In this document: positions 59,072 through 64,000 of the stretch, piece after piece
Position numbering within the stretch: position 1 is the first letter of the stretch
How the letters are laid out: every line of letters begins with the position of its first letter
Assembly: GCA_944474755.1 (NCBI GenBank)
Contig: OX104112.1
Location: forward strand, 434,001 to 498,000
Length of the DNA: 64,000 nt
Direction: 5' to 3'
Source: Limnoperna fortunei
Taxonomy: Eukaryota; Mollusca; Bivalvia; Mytilida; Modiolidae
Program-made: the position numbers and the translations under genes
The notes under the pieces: model-generated
The model's input: the letters and a program-made list of their open reading frames with translations, nothing else
What the model was told of the DNA's origin: nothing
The model's database searches: none

Positions 59072-59921
59072 CAGGGCTCACCACACTGGGCGAAGTGGGC
59101 GACAAAGTCGCCCTACTAGGACCTGAAGTCGCCCTAAGGCGCCTCAAAAGCGAAGTCGAAGTCGCCCTGTCATTTCCCTCAAGTCGCCCGATGGTTCACA
59201 TAAGATACTTGTAAATCTGGTCCAAATACTTCACCCTGACTACTAATTTATCAGTAAATGTGTAATTCAAAAAAAACCGGCAAACAATATGCGTATTTAA
59301 CATATTTTCAAACGATTTACGTCTTTCAAATGTATTACGCGCCATTTGTTTATTTACCGGATGTGACTAATTACCGGAAGTGAACAACGAAGAAAAGTAA
59401 TGTACAACGGCCCATAATGAAAAATCGTAATATTTTTGATAAACAAACACTTTAAATTGGTTTCAAACTTCAGTTCTTTCAAAGAGTATTGTACTTTAAC
59501 AATTTTCTTTGATAAGTATTTGAGCTTCACTTGAAAGAATAAAGATGTATAATAATTATTGACATCATGATAAGTTCTGTAGATGGGTGTCCTATGAAGC
59601 AATATGGATCAGTACAACTTTGATTAATGATAAAGGTTATGTGCTGTTTGATATTGAATACCATGAATTATAATGAAAAAGAAAGAAAAAAAAACTGAAT
59701 CTAAGTGTGTTATGGTTTTAAAACACAAGAGAAATAATCCTGGAAATTGATGTAAATAATGAAAAATGTATGTAACTACTGCGAATATAATTATTTGTAC
59801 GGTCCCCCTGACTTCTCCCTAGTGTCTCCTGAAGTCTCCCTATCAGGGCCTGACTTCTCCCTGTTTTGGCTGCCAGGGAGAAGTCACTTCTCCCTACTTT
59901 TTTAGAGTGTGGTGACCCCTG
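59072..59921. mobile_element. hAT-like non-autonomous transposon (ATTAC TSD)
   Basis: Ends: CAGGGCTCACCACACT at the left and CAGGGGTCACCACACT, read inward, at the right. The flanking exact 5-bp duplication is ATTAC (59067-59071 and 59922-59926). The subterminal zones carry short clustered repeats, 'AAGTCGCCCT' at the left (at least four copies) and 'GACTTCTCCCT' at the right (at least four), probably transposase-binding sites. Size 850 bp with no coding capacity. Confidence 0.85.
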
Positions 59922-60469
59922 ATTACATAGACTTTTGTTTCCTGTCCTTCTTTCAAAGCATATTTTAAATAGACAGAAAAGTCAACAATGTTATAAAGTT
60001 TACAACCTGTTTTTTCTGAATTATTAATCATAAATTATAGCATGACAATTATGAGTTAATAACGAGTCATCAACTAAATCTTTCTGCATGAAGGAAAATA
60101 CCAAAAATTCCCATTATTTTCTCAGACTTGTCAATGCCCTACTTCTTGCATGGTCATTAAAAACAACCAATTTTATATGATTGGATTGAAAGAAGTAGTC
60201 ATTTATTTTCTCATGAATAATATAAATGTAATTTTTGTCATAAAAATAAGATTTATACATAATTAACCAATATTTTAAATTATAATCACAATATTTGTAT
60301 ATGAAAGGTTAGTATAACTTTATAGATTTCCAAAAAGAGTAGGCTCATTGTAGCCGTTACAAAAGGCTAAATTCTCCGCCCCTACCCAATACTCCATACT
60401 TTTCCAGTGGCAGTCAAAATGTGTTCCTTGTGTCTCGTTTATTTTTCCATTGATTTATTGTTTGTTTAT

Positions 60470-60545
60470 TCTCGTCCTGAATATAGCTGAAATACTGCTG
60501 GCTGGACATAAAGCAAACATCCAATCAATCAATCAATCAATTAAT
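60470..60545 (+). mobile_element. Retroposon 3' tail with (AATC)n
   Basis: 'CCTGAATATAGCTGAAATAC' + TGCTGGCTGGACATAAAGCA then (AATC)n. It is the same tail type as the element at 63035-63546 but in the opposite orientation. The 5' part is missing or unrecognised. Confidence 0.65.
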
Positions 60546-60578
60546 CATAATTAAATATTAACATGTTTATACAAGTAC

Positions 60579-60667
60579 CTGGTTTTTCTTCTTTGAAACA
60601 TGGACACTCCTCATTATATCTCTCCATAATACATGTAGATGTAATGCATACTTCTCCATTTATCAAT
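60579..60667 (-). CDS. Candidate Cys-containing exon, minus strand
   Basis: Acceptor 'ATATTTTACAG|ATTG' and donor 'CCAG|GTACTTG'. The 89 nt read x-LINGEVCITSTCIMERYNEE then CPCFKEEKP, with one base before and one after (2/1 phase). Four Cys in about 17 residues suggest part of an extracellular or metal-binding domain. No family was recognised. It lies upstream of the candidate PHLPP first exon on the same strand and could belong to a different gene. Confidence 0.3.
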
Positions 60668-60947
60668 CTGTAAAATATATTTTGAAAATATTTTACCTGT
60701 AACATGAATTTATTATATGTAATTTTTAACAAATTAATGATGCATTGAAAGCACACAGTACATATCTGCAGCACTCATTGATGAGTTCCATGTACATGTA
60801 CATATGCATGTATTAAAATTAATAAAAACTGCAGCTATTATATACCACTACACATATTAGTTAACCACACCCCCCCCCCACCCCATTTTCCTAAGTGCAC
60901 TAAGGCCACATAAAATTATTTTTAAGGTTCTCAGGCCAGTTTTTTCC

Positions 60948-61223
60948 AAAAAAAAATAATGAAGCTAAGGGAGGCTTTTTTAATTTGTATTATGTCTAAA
61001 ATCAGCAGAGAAGGTATTTTTTTAATCTTGATCTTGCAAGTTGCACTTCATTTAACTGGTAAAGTGTCAGCTCGTTAAAATTGTTCATCGTTTCAATGAG
61101 CTGACACTTTACCAGTTAAATGAAGTGCAACTTGCAAGATCAAGATTAAAAAAATACCTTCTCTGCTGATTTTAGACATAATACAAATTAAAAAAGCCTC
61201 CCTTAGCTTCATTATTTTTTTAA
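60948..61223. repeat. Perfect long inverted repeat, arms at least 119 bp
   Basis: 60955-61073 and 61098-61216 are exact reverse complements (left arm start AATGAAGCTAAGGGAGGCTT, end AAAGTGTCAGCTC). The spacer is 24 bp. The match extends a few A/T bases further out. It would form a hairpin of about 120 bp in RNA or a cruciform in DNA. The arms have no coding content and no second copy in the window. Confidence 0.95.
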
Positions 61224-61920
61224 TTTAAAGGTTAATCCAATAAACCACGTTCAAATAGTGACTTTGTTCATTTATTGGTTCAACTGGGTTAATATAGTAT
61301 GGTGGTTACAGGGATCCGAAAGTATTCCTTGCCCATTTCAGTCATTTTCTCCCTAATGAAGCCACTAAATCCTTGGGTAGTGGATATTAGTTTTTGTTTT
61401 GCGAATGGTTCCTTCAATATATGCATAATATGAAAAAGAAAATATATTTTGGAAGACATTTTTCTGCCCAAGACTTATTTATTATAAAATGACATGTTGT
61501 CTATGCAACAAAGTAATAGCAAGCAACATTATTTTTGATGAACATCCACGAGACACTTTTATAAACCATGTTAACCAGAAGTAGGAAGTTGTTGCCTAAT
61601 TGACACAAGTTCGGAACGGATATTATACCATGTTGTGCGATGGACCTAGCTTTTAACAAGTTTTTGTTTATGTAAAGAAATAATTATTTTTGTCTTCATC
61701 ATTTCAATAGAATTATACTTCAAATTGTTTTTTTTTTCAATTTTTATGCATGCCATATTTACGAAAGTCACATACACGCATGCAGTTTACACTGACCAGT
61801 GTTCGAAATTAACGGACGCTAAGACGCAAAATGCGTGTGAAATATGTTAATTGCGTCTGGGAAATTAGGAAAAGGGCAAAATTTTGCGTCTACGATAATT
61901 TGTCCAGTTTTGTTAGTTTA
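61224..61920. other. AT-rich DNA; possible hAT-like left end at 61797
   Basis: 'CAGTGTTCGAAATTAACGGA' at about 61797 resembles the hAT-like end at 2176, followed by GCGTC-type subterminal repeats. A right end could not be placed. Confidence 0.35.
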
Positions 61921-62020
61921 CGGCCACAGGCACTTGTTTCGTGAAAAAAAAAATTCATATACTCTCTTATTTCCATTATGAATTTTTTTTTCACGAAACA
62001 AGTGCCTGTGTTTACGGCCG
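61921..62020. repeat. Short-loop hairpin, arms about 37 bp
   Basis: 'CACAGGCACTTGTTTCGTGA' + A-run + ATTCAT pairs with ATGAA + T-run + 'TCACGAAACAAGTGCCTGTG' around a 19-bp loop. The outer CGGCC/GGCCG also pairs after a small bulge. Confidence 0.85.
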
Positions 62021-62914
62021 AGAAATGTTTATTTACTTAGTTAAACTGTGTCCGTCTGTTGTCTGGATGTGTTCCGGTAACCAGTTCTATTTCTTTTCGC
62101 AACTCTCGGACTTTTTCATCCACCTAGCGCTGTTGGTGGTGCTCCGCCATCACGGAGTTGTGTTAGATTAGTTTTTAGAATCTCGGCCATGCCGGTTGTT
62201 TACAGTAGTAACCATCAACGATTTCAAATTATTTTAAACGAATAAACGGCAGTAGTGAAAACGACAGTCCAAGCAAAATAAGAAGGACTTCAGAGACTGA
62301 ACAGCCGGTCATTAAAGCTGAAGTCTCTGTGACAAGTTCGCATAAAACGGTCAGAAACTCATACTCATAGTCATTAATAAAATTGTTTCACTTCAGTTAT
62401 TTACACTTTATAGTGATAGCAGTAGTATTAGAACAATTTAAAATAGTTTAGAGGTGTTACTGCTAATTTAAAATTATAAAAAAATATAAAGATTTTAGAC
62501 TAATTTACTTCCGAAAATTTTTGCTTCTAAAAATTCTCAACCTTACAAATTTTGCTTGTGAAAAAAATGACCACAAGCAAAGATTTGCTTGTGGGTAAAA
62601 AAGTTAAATTCTATGCCAAACTCAATGACTGACCGTTCTTTTTCTTATTTTCTTAGCAATATACTAAAACAGCAACATTTCGTAATATTCTATCTCTTGT
62701 TTCAAAGTGTAGTTGCCATGGTATATTCTACAAAATGAATGAAACCAATCTCTACTCATGTCACCTGTTGAACTTATTACGTAATAGAACCACTTATGTG
62801 AAAAGCAATTATGCAAACTCAATTAAGATGTGACAGTGACAGGAAATAGGCATAGGGTAGATTTTTAAAATCAAACATAGACCAGCACTAAGTTGTGCTA
62901 AGTATACCCCCACT
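62021..62914. other. Mixed DNA, no feature recognised
   Basis: The first 200 bp is GC-richer with an open frame but no recognisable protein or splice context. At 62560-62600 'CACAAGCAAAGATTTGCTTG' is a small palindrome. The rest is AT-rich. Confidence 0.35.
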
Positions 62915-63780
62915 CAACTGACCTGGAAAGGGGAGGCACAGCACAACTCATCATGCTAAAGCTGTGCACCTAATTTGAATCAATTGGTAGAGGCCGAGAA
63001 TTCTTTCGAAAAATTTTCCCATTTTGACCCTTGATTAATTGATTGATTGATTAATGGTGTTTAACGCCCGAGCAGCAATATTTCAGCTATATTCAGGCGA
63101 TGAACATGAAATGGATGATAAAATGAACATGAAATGATGATGAATGAAAATGGGACACAAGGAAAAATAGGGGTAACAGATTTTAGATTGCCACTGGCAA
63201 ATGGGAGGATGGATAGGGTCGGGCAATTTAGCCTCCTGTAGCGGGATCGAAATCCCTACTCATAGCGAATACTACAGCAGCGTTCTTTAACGTGCGAGGA
63301 ACGTGGCATTTTTCCCAACACGGTGCACTAATATGGTTTGCGGTCAGGTTTTCCGTATTATGGCCTGACAACCCCAGCTTGCCAGGGGTACCCCATTCAA
63401 CCACCTGGGGCACACATCCCAGTCGGTCTTTAGGCAAACCGACCTGACACGCCGGTCAGGGTACTGGGCACTATTTAGTCGCCTTTTACAACAAGCTAGC
63501 GCGACTGCGGTCTATTCTTTTAGCCACCCGGATCACGCACGGGGCTTTTTGACCCTTGAAACAGTCTAAGTTTTGACCCTTGAAACAGTCTAAGTAGGCT
63601 CGGAAAACAGAAAGTAGATAACTGACTGACCTGGAAAGGGGAGGCACAGTCATGCTAAAGCTGTGCACCAAATTTGAAATCAATCCCTTCAGGAGAAGCC
63701 GAGAAATCAATTACAAGAGTTTGCACTGGACGGACAGACGGACAAGGAGATTGCAATATAGCCCCCTCTCTTACGAGTGG
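62915..63780. mobile_element. Older dispersed repeat with duplicated unit, host of the 63.0-kb retroposon
   Basis: 'CTGACCTGGAAAGGGGAGGC' and 'ATGCTAAAGCTGTGCACC' occur at about 62920-62970 and again at about 63627-63668. A 'GACGGACAGACGGACAAGGA' tract and 'ATAGCCCCCTCTCTTACGAG' end follow. The two units are separated by the inserted retroposon. 'TTTTGACCCTTGAAACAGTC' is duplicated at 63547-63590. Confidence 0.6.
63035..63546 (-). mobile_element. Retroposon (SINE-like or LINE 3' fragment) with 13-bp TSD
   Basis: Flanked by TTTTGACCCTTGA (63022-63034 and 63547-63559), exact. On the minus strand it starts 'GCCCCGTGCGTGATCCGG', contains 'TTGTTGTAAAAGGCGACTAA' and paired GGTCGG/CCGACC segments, and ends 'TATAGCTGAAATATTGCTGC' + 'GGCGTTAAACACCATTAATC' in a (TCAA)n tail. 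The 3' end is the type shared with the SINEs above, which suggests use of the same LINE machinery. The tRNA-like head is unclear. 512 bp with no protein. Confidence 0.75.
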
Positions 63781-64000
63781 TGGTATAAAAATATTTCTTT
63801 CTATCTTAAAACAAACATAAGGATTGTTTTATTATTGACCATGTAAAACATGTAAAACATGTTCAATTTGACCAAATTTTATACGGAAATTTTAGTGTAA
63901 ATTTTGGTCATGTCCGGCAAATATGACCGTTTCCGGACCCTTAATGGTGAAGTCAGGCAGGGAGAAAGAAAGGGTACCTTTTTGTACATGTATAACCAAC
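63781..64000. other. Window end, no feature recognised
   Basis: AT-rich with a small 'CATGTAAAA' duplication (63840-63858). Nothing else. Confidence 0.4.

Noticed and set aside
61797..62620. hAT-like element starting CAGTGTTCGAAATTAACGG
   Set aside because: The candidate right end near 62610 matches too poorly and no duplication is visible.

Overview
This window is eukaryotic, intron-rich and AT-rich, and looks like mollusc DNA, most likely a bivalve. The evidence is tRNA-derived SINEs with a 3' end of the 'TATAGCTGAAA...TTGCTGAAAGTGGCGTTAAACACCA' type, tandem-core repeats with hairpin ends of the kind common in bivalve genomes, very many minisatellites, and long introns with short exons. 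I cannot name the species from sequence alone. There is no bacterial, phage or CRISPR content.

Conventional coding content is sparse. The best cellular gene is a minus-strand PHLPP-like phosphatase. Its exon at 7122-7753 encodes a Ras-association-like segment ending just before the expected PH domain. A short exon at 47203-47273 has a good start codon and a phase that joins exactly to it, which implies an intron of about 39 kb covering most of the window. Inside that intron I see two possible small spliced transcription units arranged divergently (minus, about 17.55-15.9 kb; plus, about 18.33-20.05 kb). A short cysteine-containing candidate exon lies upstream at 60.6 kb on the minus strand. 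A relic of a Crypton-type tyrosine recombinase lies at 38.6-38.8 kb.

The rest is a dense record of mobile elements, several with exact boundaries and target duplications. A 5.5-kb pogo/Tigger transposon (51340-56863) carries a transposase with one in-frame stop. A hAT-like element (52451-53027) interrupts that transposase, and two hairpin-ended tandem-core modules sit in its 3' half. The pogo element split a 31-bp minisatellite, and both halves survive. A young LTR retrotransposon with only gag-like debris inside (34668-37243, LTRs differing at about one site) landed in another minisatellite. Other elements are hAT-like copies with 5-bp duplications (2176-2980, 59072-59921), a Tigger-like element with 2-bp TA duplications (5105-6301), a Mutator-like element with an 11-bp duplication (9854-10325) nested in a tandem-core element (9516-11442), a second tandem-core element (49052-50766), and two copies of a tiny foldback MITE with 9-bp duplications (11523-11638, 30807-30866).

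Structured DNA is the other theme. A perfect inverted repeat with arms of about 119 bp lies at 60.95-61.22 kb. A palindrome that has itself been tandemly duplicated lies at 15.06-15.34 kb, and self-complementary GGAATTCC repeat fields lie at 14.6 and 20.3 kb. A 28-bp minisatellite at 13.0-14.3 kb is open in all three minus-strand frames and mimics genes of about 300 codons. The long stretches between these features are AT-rich, and I could support nothing further in them.
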